41,505 bases of DNA from a virus. A program made the translations under genes and the position numbers. Shown here piece after piece: positions 1 to 6,394 of the stretch. Below the pieces are notes generated by a model. It was not told the DNA's origin. It ran no database searches and worked only from the letters and a program-made list of their open reading frames with translations. Each line of letters begins with the position of its first letter. Position 1 is the first letter of the stretch. The stretch is from positions 1-41,505 of IMG/VR virus record IMGVR_UViG_3300025087_000164; one strand, written 5' to 3'.

Positions 1-157
1 TATTAAGACTAGGAGTTTAGAACAAACCAGAAGGGGTCAGGAGTTGGTTTCGGAAAAAGGAAGCCTAGATGACAATAGCACTTCGAGATATGTTAAAGAG
101 TTAATTTCGACAAGACTTGAAAATGTCGGCAAAAAATACCTCAGTGGATTGAAGGAG
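1..157. repeat. Terminal redundancy, left copy (assembly circle join)
   Basis: Bases 1-157 match 41349-41505 with only two differences, at 29 and 31 (A versus C in both). Both fall in one codon and are silent (Arg AGA here, Arg CGC at the right end). The repeat lies inside a coding region, and the reading frame continues from the right end into the left end. The simplest reading is a circular or circularly permuted phage genome assembled with overlapping ends. Confidence 0.93.
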
Positions 158-292
158 GGTGCAATAAGCAATAAAGAACACGCTATGAAAGTCGTAAGTC
201 GGAAGGCTGAAGTCTTGGAAAAGAAAATACTAAATAAGAAACTTGATGTAAGAACCGCCCTGACATTATTAGATGAGTTGGCTTGTATATGA
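1..292 (+). CDS. Large internal virion protein, C-terminal part (gene continues from 39946)
   Basis: This is the end of the gene that starts at 39946 and runs off the right edge. The frame is open from base 2 and stops at TGA 290-292, giving the last 96 residues of a protein of about 564 residues when the ends are joined. The part not repeated at the right end is 158-292 (44 residues). It is Lys/Glu-rich and predicted alpha-helical, with no catalytic motif. The stop overlaps the ATG of the next small gene (289). It belongs with the flanking large proteins as a putative ejected or internal head protein. An isolated TTG at 44 could be mistaken for a start, but the join shows that the frame begins far upstream. 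Confidence 0.85.
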   Translation, partial: IKTRSLEQTRRGQELVSEKGSLDDNSTSRYVKELISTRLENVGKKYLSGLKEGAISNKEHAMKVVSRKAEVLEKKILNKKLDVRTALTLLDELACI

Positions 293-396
293 TTAACTGG
301 ATTTTATTGATAATTGCCATTTTATTATTTAGTTATATTTCTCTTGAGTCGGAAGAAAATGTGGAAGATATATTAAAAAAGATTAGAAAACAATGA
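289..396 (+). CDS. Tiny single-pass membrane protein (35 aa)
   Basis: ATG at 289 overlaps the upstream TGA, and the TGA at 394 overlaps the next ATG (393), so the gene is translationally coupled on both sides. Residues 3-18 form one hydrophobic segment (WILLIIAILLF), followed by an acidic then basic tail (ESEENVEDILKKIRKQ). It sits between two large internal virion proteins. The function is unknown; an envelope-penetration accessory or a small holin-like peptide are possibilities. It was called from its open frame, its coupling and its membrane segment. Confidence 0.6.
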   Translation: MINWILLIIAILLFSYISLESEENVEDILKKIRKQ

Positions 397-2423
397 AAAC
401 CTGTATACCAAAAGAAATCGTCGAAAGACTCAAGGTCTCCCTAGAGAGAGGGGAGATTAACGCCAATGCAATCTCTAAAATGCTCCCAGAGGAAAAGGTG
501 GCCTTAAGGTCTCTACTGGAAAGGGTCGTTTCTGAAAACTTAGGGATAAAGGTTTCCTCAGAAGAAATCGCCAACATAAGTAAATTGTCAAAAAAGATAG
601 ACACAGCCAGAGCGAGCCTCGGAAAAGATTTAGGGATTCCTTCCAAAATAAACGAACACTTGGATTTCTTCAAGGCAAAGAAAGGAATGGATGACTACCT
701 CCTTTCCCGTTCTCCGGCCCATAAACTAAAGGTTCTAACTGGAACAATCGGGAGGGGAATGATGCTTTTTTCGGTTAAATCGCCCGTTCTTAATATCGGC
801 TCTAACGTAGAGATTGGGCTAGCGGAAGCATTGTCAAGAAGGCTATCGGGTTTGGCTCTCAAGGGAGCCGACAATAAGTTGGCACTAGATTTTATCAAGA
901 TGACTAACAAGATTTATCAAAAAACTGGATATGATATTTCGAGAATGACCACATTGAGAGATACTGGAGCGAGGGGGGCTAGGGTCTTGGGAGAAACCGT
1001 GCACGCCGAAGGGCCGGGAGCTATCCGTAAAGGGGGAAGAATAATTGAGGATATTGTTTTCAAGCAACTTATGGGAGCGCCAGACGTAGCTTTTTCTTCT
1101 GCTCACTTTGCTGATAGTGTAAACCTAAATTCGTTGAAGCTATCAAGGGGGAATTTATCAAAAGCCAAAGTAATAATGGCCGACTCTATGAGACTTCAGC
1201 CCTTGACCGCTGAAGGGGAGATATTGAGGGCACAAGGGATACTTGATGCCCAAAAAGCCACTTGGACAGATACAAGTTGGGCTTCGAGGGTCTCGGAAGG
1301 AATAAGGAAGATATTAAATGAAGTAAGCGGAGACCTACGAGCTGGGGACTATTTATTGCCCTTTATCAAAACCCCTGCCAACGTCATCGCAACTGGTATG
1401 GACTACGCCGGACTTGGAATACCCAAAGCATTTGTAAAAATTTATAAAGCATTGAGAACGGGAGAGTTGGGTAGTAAAGAAACTTTAAGTAGTATTTCAA
1501 GAGATTTGGTCCGATCTGGACTTGGGCTGACGGGGGCAGTTCTTGTTGCAAGCAAACTAAAGGATGATGACTTTGTCGGGGCGTATGACCCCGCCAGGGC
1601 GCAGATAGAGAGTTTAAGAAATTCAAACTACAATGCAATCAGGATTAAAGGGAAGTGGATTTCAACAGACTGGCTCGGCCCACTCGCTGTTCCTATAACC
1701 GCCATGATGTACGCTAGGAAATATGGAAAAACCGGAGGCGAAAAAACTTTCCAATATAGCAAGGGGGTTTTGGCTTCCGCCCTGAATATCCCTGGCGTTT
1801 CCGATATTTACGACTCCGTTAAAAGTTATGCTTACAAAAAGAATCAGTCATTGGAAGAAATGACGGGTTCGACCCTAGACTATATAAGCTCGCAAATTTA
1901 TAGTCGTTTAATCCCCAGCTTCTTTTCAGACGTCGCCAAAGCGGTTGACCCCAATGTGAGGCAGTCGGTAAAAGGGTTTGAAAGTATTAAGGCCAAAGTT
2001 CCTTTCCTAAGTTATACCCTATCTGTTAAAAGGAATATCTTTGGGGAAGAAATAAAAGGGGAACCGGCCATTTCAGATATTCTTTTCGGGTCCCGAGTTA
2101 AAACGGACAGGGAAGATGCTTTGGTGAAGGAAATTAACACTATATCCCAAAATGTTGACAAAGGAATTTCATTTACCGACTGGGGCAAAAGCTCCAGCAA
2201 ACAACTTGCACAATTCAAATCAAAAGTGGGGGAACAAAGATATGATGAGGCCAAAATCAAATATGGTAACGAGCTAAAAAGACTTCTCACGATAGAAACC
2301 GCAAAATCTTCCTATAAAAAACTTTCGGATGAGGAAAAGCTTAAAATCATAAACAACCAAGATACGGAAGCAATGAATAGAATCTTTGGACTTTATAGAT
2401 TTAAGTATAAAAAGGAGAAATAA
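393..2423 (+). CDS. Large internal virion protein with an LPD38-like region
   Basis: 676 residues. The mid-protein segment around residues 318-335 reads LPFIKTPANVI, the kind of PF-x-TP-x-N motif I associate with the large polyvalent protein domain LPD38 of very large phage virion proteins. Around it are glycine/alanine-rich amphipathic stretches (for example DLVRSGLGLTGAVLVASKL near residue 370). The N-terminus (1-90) and C-terminus (560-676) look helical and charged. No enzyme motif is visible. It follows two other large proteins of the same kind and precedes the lysis genes, as ejection or core proteins do in short-tailed phages. Family assignment is from memory of the motif, not from a search. 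Confidence 0.7.
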   Translation: MKTCIPKEIVERLKVSLERGEINANAISKMLPEEKVALRSLLERVVSENLGIKVSSEEIANISKLSKKIDTARASLGKDLGIPSKINEHLDFFKAKKGMDDYLLSRSPAHKLKVLTGTIGRGMMLFSVKSPVLNIGSNVEIGLAEALSRRLSGLALKGADNKLALDFIKMTNKIYQKTGYDISRMTTLRDTGARGARVLGETVHAEGPGAIRKGGRIIEDIVFKQLMGAPDVAFSSAHFADSVNLNSLKLSRGNLSKAKVIMADSMRLQPLTAEGEILRAQGILDAQKATWTDTSWASRVSEGIRKILNEVSGDLRAGDYLLPFIKTPANVIATGMDYAGLGIPKAFVKIYKALRTGELGSKETLSSISRDLVRSGLGLTGAVLVASKLKDDDFVGAYDPARAQIESLRNSNYNAIRIKGKWISTDWLGPLAVPITAMMYARKYGKTGGEKTFQYSKGVLASALNIPGVSDIYDSVKSYAYKKNQSLEEMTGSTLDYISSQIYSRLIPSFFSDVAKAVDPNVRQSVKGFESIKAKVPFLSYTLSVKRNIFGEEIKGEPAISDILFGSRVKTDREDALVKEINTISQNVDKGISFTDWGKSSSKQLAQFKSKVGEQRYDEAKIKYGNELKRLLTIETAKSSYKKLSDEEKLKIINNQDTEAMNRIFGLYRFKYKKEK

Positions 2424-2431
2424 AGTAAGGG

Positions 2432-2460
2432 TTGCCTTAAATTAAGTTTATGGGGTTAAA
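2432..2460 (+). promoter_or_regulatory. Promoter-like box for the lysis module
   Basis: TTGCCT at 2432-2437, a 17-nt spacer and GTTAAA at 2455-2460, then 8 nt (TTAAAGAG) to the ATG at 2469. The arrangement matches boxes before 13064, 34115, 35423 and 37986. The -10 match is weak on its own; the repeated geometry is the evidence. Confidence 0.5.
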
Positions 2461-2468
2461 TTAAAGAG

Positions 2469-2678
2469 ATGACAAGAAACAACAATACTTTATCTTGGCG
2501 AGTCGTCCAGCTTGAAAAGCAAGTAGAGTCTATGGATGTAAAAATGGATAAATTGATGTCCAACGACCTTCCCCACCTTCACGAGAAACTTGGTTCACTA
2601 GAAACGAGGATAAATGTGCTGACAATGGTTAATATAGGCGCTATACTTTTGGCGTTGGTAGTTAATAAATTCCTATGA
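2469..2678 (+). CDS. Coiled-coil plus single-TM protein, XhlA/holin-accessory-like
   Basis: 69 residues. Residues 10-48 have heptad-like spacing of hydrophobic residues (VVQLEKQVESMDVKMDKL) typical of a short coiled coil. Residues 50-67 form one membrane helix ending in a short basic tail. This layout is that of XhlA-type phage lysis accessory proteins. The TGA overlaps the ATG of the CHAP endolysin (2675), which supports a lysis role. A promoter-like box ends 8 nt before the start, and no classical Shine-Dalgarno is needed if the transcript is leaderless. Confidence 0.6.
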   Translation: MTRNNNTLSWRVVQLEKQVESMDVKMDKLMSNDLPHLHEKLGSLETRINVLTMVNIGAILLALVVNKFL

Positions 2679-3097
2679 CCTTTGAACAATTTATAACCAA
2701 ATATAACGGCAGATACATAGACTTCGATGGGGCTTATGGTTTCCAATGTGTCGATGAAATCCGTCAGTATATCAAGGAAGTTTTGGGCTGGGGGCCCTAT
2801 ATCGCCTTACCTACTAGGGGGAACGCCAAAGATATATTCAACAAGTTCCCCGATGGTGGAAATAAATACTTCCAAAAAATTAAGAACGGCCCAAACAATA
2901 TGCCCCAGAAAGGCGACCTTGTATTCTGGACTTGGTATCCCTTTAAGATAGGTTGGGCAGGACACACGGCTATCGCTTCAGTCTCATGGTTAATGGGACT
3001 CAATACCTTCGACCAAAACTTCCCAACGGATTCGTTCTGTAGGTTTACTTTACACGATTACAAGGGGTGTTTAGGGTGGCTTCGGCCACGAGTTTAG
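2675..3097 (+). CDS. Endolysin, CHAP-domain peptidoglycan hydrolase
   Basis: 140 residues, almost entirely one CHAP (NlpC/P60-type cysteine peptidase/amidase) domain. The catalytic Cys is C25 in FQCVDEI, and the His is H97 in GHTAIA, preceded by the typical KGDLVFW strand (79-85). FDQN (112-115) is in the usual place for the polar residue. No separate cell-wall-binding domain and no signal peptide are visible, so export depends on the neighbouring membrane proteins. It would cut peptide or amide bonds in peptidoglycan at lysis. The start overlaps the upstream stop (ATGA). Confidence 0.88.
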   Translation: MTFEQFITKYNGRYIDFDGAYGFQCVDEIRQYIKEVLGWGPYIALPTRGNAKDIFNKFPDGGNKYFQKIKNGPNNMPQKGDLVFWTWYPFKIGWAGHTAIASVSWLMGLNTFDQNFPTDSFCRFTLHDYKGCLGWLRPRV

Positions 3098-3115
3098 GGA
3101 TGTTCTCATAATCCC
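3076..3115 (+). promoter_or_regulatory. Two adjacent hairpins at the endolysin/next-gene junction
   Basis: GTGGC-TTCG-GCCAC (3076-3089) is a perfect stem with a UUCG tetraloop inside the last endolysin codons. GGGAT (3097-3101) pairs with ATCCC (3111-3115) right before the ATG at 3117. There is no U-tract, so this is not an intrinsic terminator. An mRNA-stability or translation-control role is a guess. Confidence 0.4.
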
Positions 3116-3116
3116 G

Positions 3117-3353
3117 ATGATGTTAAAAAGTGAAGAACGAAAACTGGAAGCTAAAAAACGTGAGTGGGATGAGGGTTTGCGTGAGTGGGGTAAACGAAAG
3201 CACAAGTGGTGGCGAGAGTGTAGAAAAGAAATGAGAAAAGCCTTTAATTGGTATTTTTTCTATGAAGCAAGAGACGATGGCGATAGAGCCTATCATATTA
3301 TTATGTGGCTTTCAGTAAACATTGTTGTTTTGAGAGCATTGGGAATTTTTTAG
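3117..3353 (+). CDS. Small charged membrane protein in the lysis module
   Basis: 78 residues. The first 45 are strongly charged and Trp/Arg/Lys-rich (KREWDEGLREWGKRKHKWW). The C-terminal 20 form one hydrophobic segment (IIMWLSVNIVVLRALGIF). The start is one of two adjacent ATGs (3117 or 3120). It sits between the endolysin and a holin-like protein. The topology suggests a cytoplasmic basic domain with a C-terminal anchor. No known family is recognised; a holin or antiholin-type role is inferred from position only. Confidence 0.55.
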   Translation: MMLKSEERKLEAKKREWDEGLREWGKRKHKWWRECRKEMRKAFNWYFFYEARDDGDRAYHIIMWLSVNIVVLRALGIF

Positions 3354-3365
3354 GGGGTGATTTAG

Positions 3366-3590
3366 ATGAAAGACTTTTTACTTAAAGCCTGGGATAGCGT
3401 AGATGATTTTGTTTTGGAGGCGGGTCGGGTTATGGTCTTGGCCGCCGTTCCTATTCTTTGGGAAGCCATTACTAGTGGTTCGCTTGATTTAAGACTTGTG
3501 GGAGGAGCCATGATTTTGGCCGCACTAAGAGCATTAGACCGATGGTTACACGAAAAAGATATTGTTAAAACTGGCCTAGTTCCTTTCTAA
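3366..3590 (+). CDS. Putative holin, two hydrophobic segments
   Basis: 74 residues with two hydrophobic stretches (about 19-36 and 43-56) and a charged tail, which fits a small two-pass holin. A strong ribosome-binding site (GGGGGTGA, about 8 nt upstream) sets the start. It lies directly downstream of the endolysin and the charged membrane protein. Holins form pores that let the endolysin reach the wall; that role is inferred from size, topology and place. The short hydrophobic stretches leave some doubt. Confidence 0.55.
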   Translation: MKDFLLKAWDSVDDFVLEAGRVMVLAAVPILWEAITSGSLDLRLVGGAMILAALRALDRWLHEKDIVKTGLVPF

Positions 3591-3591
3591 A

Positions 3592-3723
3592 ATGGAAACA
3601 CTCCTGTCCGCCCTGCTCATTTGGATAGGACTAAACATTGTCCTTCTGGTCTTTTTGTTTTTTCATAAGACGGGAAGTTTAACTGGTAAGAATGGTTATC
3701 CTAAAAAACGATGGCGAAAATAG
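3592..3723 (+). CDS. Small single-TM membrane protein (43 aa)
   Basis: Starts 1 nt after the upstream stop. Residues 4-25 are a long hydrophobic helix (LLSALLIWIGLNIVLLVFLFF), followed by a basic tail ending KKRWRK: an N-out/C-in single-pass protein by the positive-inside rule. It overlaps the next gene by 13 nt. It may be a further holin or lysis accessory. Confidence 0.55.
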   Translation: METLLSALLIWIGLNIVLLVFLFFHKTGSLTGKNGYPKKRWRK

Positions 3724-3959
3724 AAGAGTGTTTATTGTGGGAACGCACCAGAGACCTAGCAAAAGATAGAGGATTTGAATTACACGGAAGTTGCCCAATT
3801 ATATCTTCTTGCGATGGTTCGCATTGTTTTTACCTCTCCCCTTCAGGTGATACCGGCCCCCAGAGGATAGAGGATTTTAAGACCCGTCAAGAGAAAACCG
3901 ACTACCTTAAACTTTTAGAGTTACGCAGAGAGGTTAAAAGGATGATGCCCCTTCGCTAA
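3711..3959 (+). CDS. Hypothetical protein, last gene of the lysis operon
   Basis: 82 residues, no membrane segment. Cys residues at 7, 28, 34 and 39 together with His 25 and 38 could bind a metal, but no named zinc-finger pattern fits. The C-terminus is a basic helix. It overlaps the preceding gene and is followed by more than 500 nt without a convincing + strand gene, so it closes this transcription unit. Function unknown. Confidence 0.6.
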   Translation: MAKIEECLLWERTRDLAKDRGFELHGSCPIISSCDGSHCFYLSPSGDTGPQRIEDFKTRQEKTDYLKLLELRREVKRMMPLR

Positions 3960-3973
3960 TCCCTCAATAAAAA

Positions 3974-4045
3974 ACTGCCCTCTCTAAAACCCCTTGCCAG
4001 GTGGATCCTTTAGGATACTTTTGGCTAAGAGTAGATAAGGGCAGT
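3974..4045 (+). terminator. Nested RNA hairpin closing the lysis operon
   Basis: ACTGCCC (3974-3980) pairs with GGGCAGT (4039-4045). Inside are CTCT/AGAG (3982-3985/4028-4031), GCCA/TGGC (3996-3999/4022-4025) and ATCC-TTTA-GGAT (4005-4016). A U-rich but interrupted stretch (CTTTGATTTAATT) follows. It may be a terminator or a structured regulatory RNA. Confidence 0.45.
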
Positions 4046-4080
4046 CTTTGATTTAATTATCAGTTCGTAGTTTGGGGGAA

Positions 4081-4124
4081 GTCAAGGCACAAGAAAGCCC
4101 TTGACAAAAAAATGGCAAGGGCTT
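4081..4124. promoter_or_regulatory. Mutually exclusive hairpins
   Basis: GTCAAGG (4081-4087) can pair with CCTTGAC (4099-4105). The overlapping segment AAGCCCTTG (4095-4103) can instead pair with CAAGGGCTT (4116-4124). The two stems cannot form together, an attenuator-like arrangement. On the minus strand the second stem starts at the stop codon of the candidate gene at 4123-4311 and could be its terminator. Confidence 0.4.
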
Positions 4125-4311
4125 ATCTTGAACTATGTTCAATAGCAACTGCTATTATACCACCCCAAGTATACTTCTTGTCAAGAATTTCCGCAGTTTT
4201 TCCGCATTTGTAACAGGATACCAACACGGCAGTTCCACAAGTCCTGTCTAAAACGGCAAACGGAAAGCCATTAAACCGATTGTGGAAGCAGGGTTCAGGG
4301 CGGACACCCAA
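4123..4311 (-). CDS. Possible minus-strand zinc-ribbon-like protein (doubtful)
   Basis: 62 codons from a TTG at 4311 to TAA at 4123-4125. The middle reads RTCGTAVLVSCYKCGK, with spaced cysteines resembling a small zinc-binding fold. It would be the only gene on this strand. There is no ribosome-binding site. The frame is open further upstream to an ATG at 4344 except for one in-frame TGA (4324-4326), so it could be a decayed gene. A hairpin just after the stop could serve as a terminator. Real gene, pseudogene and chance frame are all possible. Confidence 0.3.
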   Translation of the reverse strand: MGVRPEPCFHNRFNGFPFAVLDRTCGTAVLVSCYKCGKTAEILDKKYTWGGIIAVAIEHSSR

Positions 4312-4480
4312 AATGGGGAATGCTCAAGGTTTCGGATATACCATAGCTGGCGTTAAGGTGAAGAACTCATAATTCACAAAAGAGAAACCCTTTCGCAAAA
4401 AATATCCGCCGGTTAAAGAAAACAGACAAGACTCTACCCAACTAGAGTTAGGTGCGTTTGCCCTAATGTGGGAATAATAT

Positions 4481-4651
4481 ATGACTCAACAAGAAAAGAA
4501 AAAATACATCTTGAAAGTTTGGGACATTTCTTCCGGTAAAAGAATCTCTGAAATGTTAAAGAGATATTACTCTGGACTTCCGAAAGAAAATAGTGGAGTG
4601 GATATTATAAAAACGGCGCAAGAAGTCTTCGTAGGCACAAAATTGATATAG
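4481..4651 (+). CDS. Small hypothetical early protein (56 aa)
   Basis: ATG at 4481 to TAG at 4649. Charged N-terminus (MTQQEKKKYILKVWDISSGK), no membrane segment, no cysteines. It lies just after the control region and just before the promoter at 4661, so it may be the first early gene or a separate small transcript. No family recognised. Confidence 0.5.
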   Translation: MTQQEKKKYILKVWDISSGKRISEMLKRYYSGLPKENSGVDIIKTAQEVFVGTKLI

Positions 4652-4660
4652 TTTTACCTA

Positions 4661-4690
4661 TTGACAAGTAAATTGCTATCAATATATCAT
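4661..4690 (+). promoter_or_regulatory. Early promoter with embedded operator-like box
   Basis: Perfect TTGACA at 4661-4666. The -10 is TATATC (4683-4688, spacer 16) or TATCAT (4685-4690, spacer 18). The ATG follows at 4696, leaving almost no leader. The spacer holds AAATTGCTATCAATATA (4670-4686), which recurs identically at 6397-6413; its core ATTG-CTAT-CAAT is an inverted repeat, suggesting a repressor site. Confidence 0.7.
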
Positions 4691-4695
4691 AGGGT

Positions 4696-4887
4696 ATGAC
4701 TTACATCACCAGGTTCTGCGAATACAAACTAAATGCCAAAGTTACCTGCTCAAATCCTCTATTAGAAAAAGCTTACAACTACTCGATAAATAAATACGGC
4801 AAACCCCTTTGTTTTGGACACCAAAGAAGAACCGATGAGGATGGAGGCCATGCTTCCCAGAAGGATTACGAGGAGTCTGAACTATGA
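4696..4887 (+). CDS. Small Cys/His protein, first gene of the annealing operon
   Basis: 63 residues with C8, C18, C39 and H42, which might hold a metal, and a polar C-terminal tail rich in Asp and Glu. It begins directly after the 4661 promoter and overlaps the next gene by ATGA. No named family is recognised. As the first gene after the strongest early promoter it may be made early and abundantly. Confidence 0.6.
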   Translation: MTYITRFCEYKLNAKVTCSNPLLEKAYNYSINKYGKPLCFGHQRRTDEDGGHASQKDYEESEL

Positions 4888-5018
4888 ACCCAATAGAAAT
4901 AATGAAGACCTTAATGGAAATTGTAGAGGGGGAGAGGGAATTTGAAGACAAATTACTGAAAATGATTGACGAAAGAAATAAAGCCGTACTAAAAGCCTTA
5001 AAAAAAATAAAACCATGA
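4884..5018 (+). CDS. Small coiled-coil protein (44 aa)
   Basis: Overlaps both neighbours by ATGA. Most of its length is one amphipathic, highly charged helix (for example EREFEDKLLKMIDERNKAV) ending in a Lys-rich tail. It is probably co-translated with the ERF protein that follows and could be a partner of it; no direct evidence of function. Confidence 0.55.
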   Translation: MNPIEIMKTLMEIVEGEREFEDKLLKMIDERNKAVLKALKKIKP

Positions 5019-5524
5019 AAGAGAATACCTTTTACAAAGACCTACTCAAAGCCCAGGCCCAAATAGAAGAAGTACAGAAAGACGCAACCAACCCCTTTTT
5101 TAAGTCCGGCTACGCAACCCTCAACGCCACAATAGCCGCTTGTAAGAAAATCCTCAACGATAACAATTTTATAGTCCTACAACCCATCCAGAGCGACGCA
5201 GAAGGGGTTTATGTGTGTACAACGCTCATTCATACCTCCGGGGAGAAAATAGAGTCCAGAATGAAGATAGAGAGCAAGGCCGAGAACGACCCCCAAGCCC
5301 AAGGGTCCGCCATTAGTTACGCCCGAAGATACTCTCTTCAATCTCTCCTTTTAATGAGTGCGGTAGACGACGATGGGGAAGGAGCGATGACAAAAGTAAG
5401 GAAGCCGGATACTCCCATAGCAACTAAGACAGAACAGGCGGAAATAGCGGAAACAATGAAAGAGTGTACTTGCGGAACGACCAATCAATATCACTCCAAA
5501 GACTGTCCTTTATATCATATATGA
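5015..5524 (+). CDS. erf: ERF-family single-strand annealing protein
   Basis: 169 residues. The N-terminal 120 carry the ERF signature: NPFFKSGYATLNATIAACKK (27-46), then a beta-rich stretch with TLIHTSGEKIESR, then DPQAQGSAISYARRYSLQSL (92-111) and an acidic VDDDGEG. ERF proteins anneal complementary single strands during phage recombination and genome circularisation. The C-terminal tail has two Cys-containing motifs (CTCG, DCPLYH) that could bind zinc. No exonuclease, SSB or polymerase is seen nearby, so host enzymes are probably used. It overlaps the next gene by ATGA. Confidence 0.9.
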   Translation: MKENTFYKDLLKAQAQIEEVQKDATNPFFKSGYATLNATIAACKKILNDNNFIVLQPIQSDAEGVYVCTTLIHTSGEKIESRMKIESKAENDPQAQGSAISYARRYSLQSLLLMSAVDDDGEGAMTKVRKPDTPIATKTEQAEIAETMKECTCGTTNQYHSKDCPLYHI

Positions 5525-5763
5525 CAGGATACAAAGAAGATAAAACCCAAGAGCAAAGGATTTTGGATCTTCTTAGAGAAAGAGGAATAGAAGGGGTTTA
5601 TGTCTATGAGTTTATGACTCCCCGGCCAGTCGGCTGCGGAATTGCACAGTATAATGCTCGCATCTACGGACTTAGGAAGAAGGGATATATTATAGATAAT
5701 AAGGAACCTGGACACTTTGTTCTCAAAGGGGAGCCAACGCCCGAGCAATCCAGTCTTATATGA
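5521..5763 (+). CDS. Small winged-helix DNA-binding protein (HTH_39-like)
   Basis: 80 residues from the ATG that overlaps the ERF stop. The pattern RILDLLRERGIEGVYVYEF ... IAQYNARIYGLRKKGYII ... PGHFVL is that of short phage helix-turn-helix proteins in which a recognition helix is followed by a beta wing. An upstream in-frame start would sit inside erf and is rejected. Likely a sequence-specific DNA binder of the replication operon; the target is unknown. Confidence 0.7.
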   Translation: MTGYKEDKTQEQRILDLLRERGIEGVYVYEFMTPRPVGCGIAQYNARIYGLRKKGYIIDNKEPGHFVLKGEPTPEQSSLI

Positions 5764-5764
5764 A

Positions 5765-5920
5765 ATGGCAACCAAATTTATTCAAGTTAAATCTTTTACC
5801 CAAAAGGGTATTGTTTATACAATCCGGAAAGATGGTAGGAGTTATAAATGTAATTGCCCAGCCTTTATCTTTAGCGGAAAGGAATGTAAACACTTAAAAA
5901 AGATAAAAGCTAAGAAATGA
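5765..5920 (+). CDS. Stand-alone SWIM-type zinc finger (51 aa)
   Basis: A basic protein whose core is YKCNCPAFIF-SGKECKHLKK, which fits the CxCx(n)CxH pattern of SWIM zinc fingers, preceded by a short beta hairpin (GIVYTIRKDGRS). SWIM domains usually bind DNA or protein as part of larger enzymes; here the domain is nearly the whole protein. Start chosen at 5765; an ATG at 5760 is in another frame. It may assist the annealing protein two genes upstream. Confidence 0.7.
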   Translation: MATKFIQVKSFTQKGIVYTIRKDGRSYKCNCPAFIFSGKECKHLKKIKAKK

Positions 5921-6394
5921 ATGAAATACTTTCTGCTCCTGCTACCATTCTTACTAATCTATGTTTTTACTAAACCCGAGGAAACTATCGAAATTAAAGC
6001 GACAACTCCACCGGATAAAGTGGAGGCTGTACATATCGACGATAGTAGGCCCCAAAGTGCGCCGGAAGCGAATACAGGACTTGCTTCGTGGTATGACCGA
6101 AGCGCGTGTGGAGAGAAAATATACGGAGTTGATTGCAAAACGGCGAACGGTGAGGTATTTAGTGAGACAGGAAACACTCTTGCTTGTTCTAGTCGCTTTC
6201 GCCTTGGAGATCGGATTAGGATTTGTTATCTGGGAAGGTGCATTGATACGATTTGTTCTGACCGGGGTAATTTTGAAAGATTGGGGAGAGATTTTGACCT
6301 CTCTAGGGGTGCTTTTAGTTCCCTGGCTCCTCTTGATAGGGGCGTTATTGAGGTTGAATGGGAAGTGATAGTGAAAGATATAGTTGAAAAGTAG
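5921..6394 (+). CDS. Secreted RlpA-like double-psi beta-barrel protein
   Basis: 157 residues. Residues 1-17 are a very hydrophobic signal or anchor segment. A Pro/Glu-rich linker runs to about 50, then an RlpA/expansin-like barrel (53-150): GLASWYD, TANGEVF, FRLGDRIRICYLGRCI, DRGNF, RDFDLSRGAF. Six cysteines (63, 72, 89, 102, 107, 112) in the barrel suggest disulfides outside the cytoplasm. RlpA-like domains act on or bind peptidoglycan glycan strands. Its place in the early operon, away from the lysis genes, is unusual; envelope modification or superinfection exclusion are possible roles. The start follows the previous stop directly. Confidence 0.75.
   Translation: MKYFLLLLPFLLIYVFTKPEETIEIKATTPPDKVEAVHIDDSRPQSAPEANTGLASWYDRSACGEKIYGVDCKTANGEVFSETGNTLACSSRFRLGDRIRICYLGRCIDTICSDRGNFERLGRDFDLSRGAFSSLAPLDRGVIEVEWEVIVKDIVEK

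Larger units (their letters stand above)
3960..4480. other. Control region without a convincing + strand gene
   Basis: About 520 nt between the lysis and early modules, rich in inverted repeats: a nested structure at 3974-4045, alternative hairpins at 4081-4124, GTGAA/TTCAC at 4358-4377 and ACTCTA-CCCAAC-TAGAGT at 4431-4448. One minus-strand frame (4123-4311) is the only coding candidate; a 33-codon + frame at 4112 looks like its shadow. Candidates for its role are the late terminator, the early promoter and operator, and an origin; nothing proves one of them. Confidence 0.5.

Noticed and set aside
1-157. T7-type fixed direct terminal repeat
   Set aside because: It lies inside a coding frame that continues across the join and differs by a silent codon; an assembly overlap of a circularly permuted genome fits better, though read-end mapping would decide.
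4358-4377. tRNA-like arm GTGAA-loop-TTCAC with CTCATAA in the loop (Met anticodon look)
   Set aside because: The loop is 10 nt, and there is no T-arm GGTTCGAATCC-type sequence, D-arm or acceptor stem around it.
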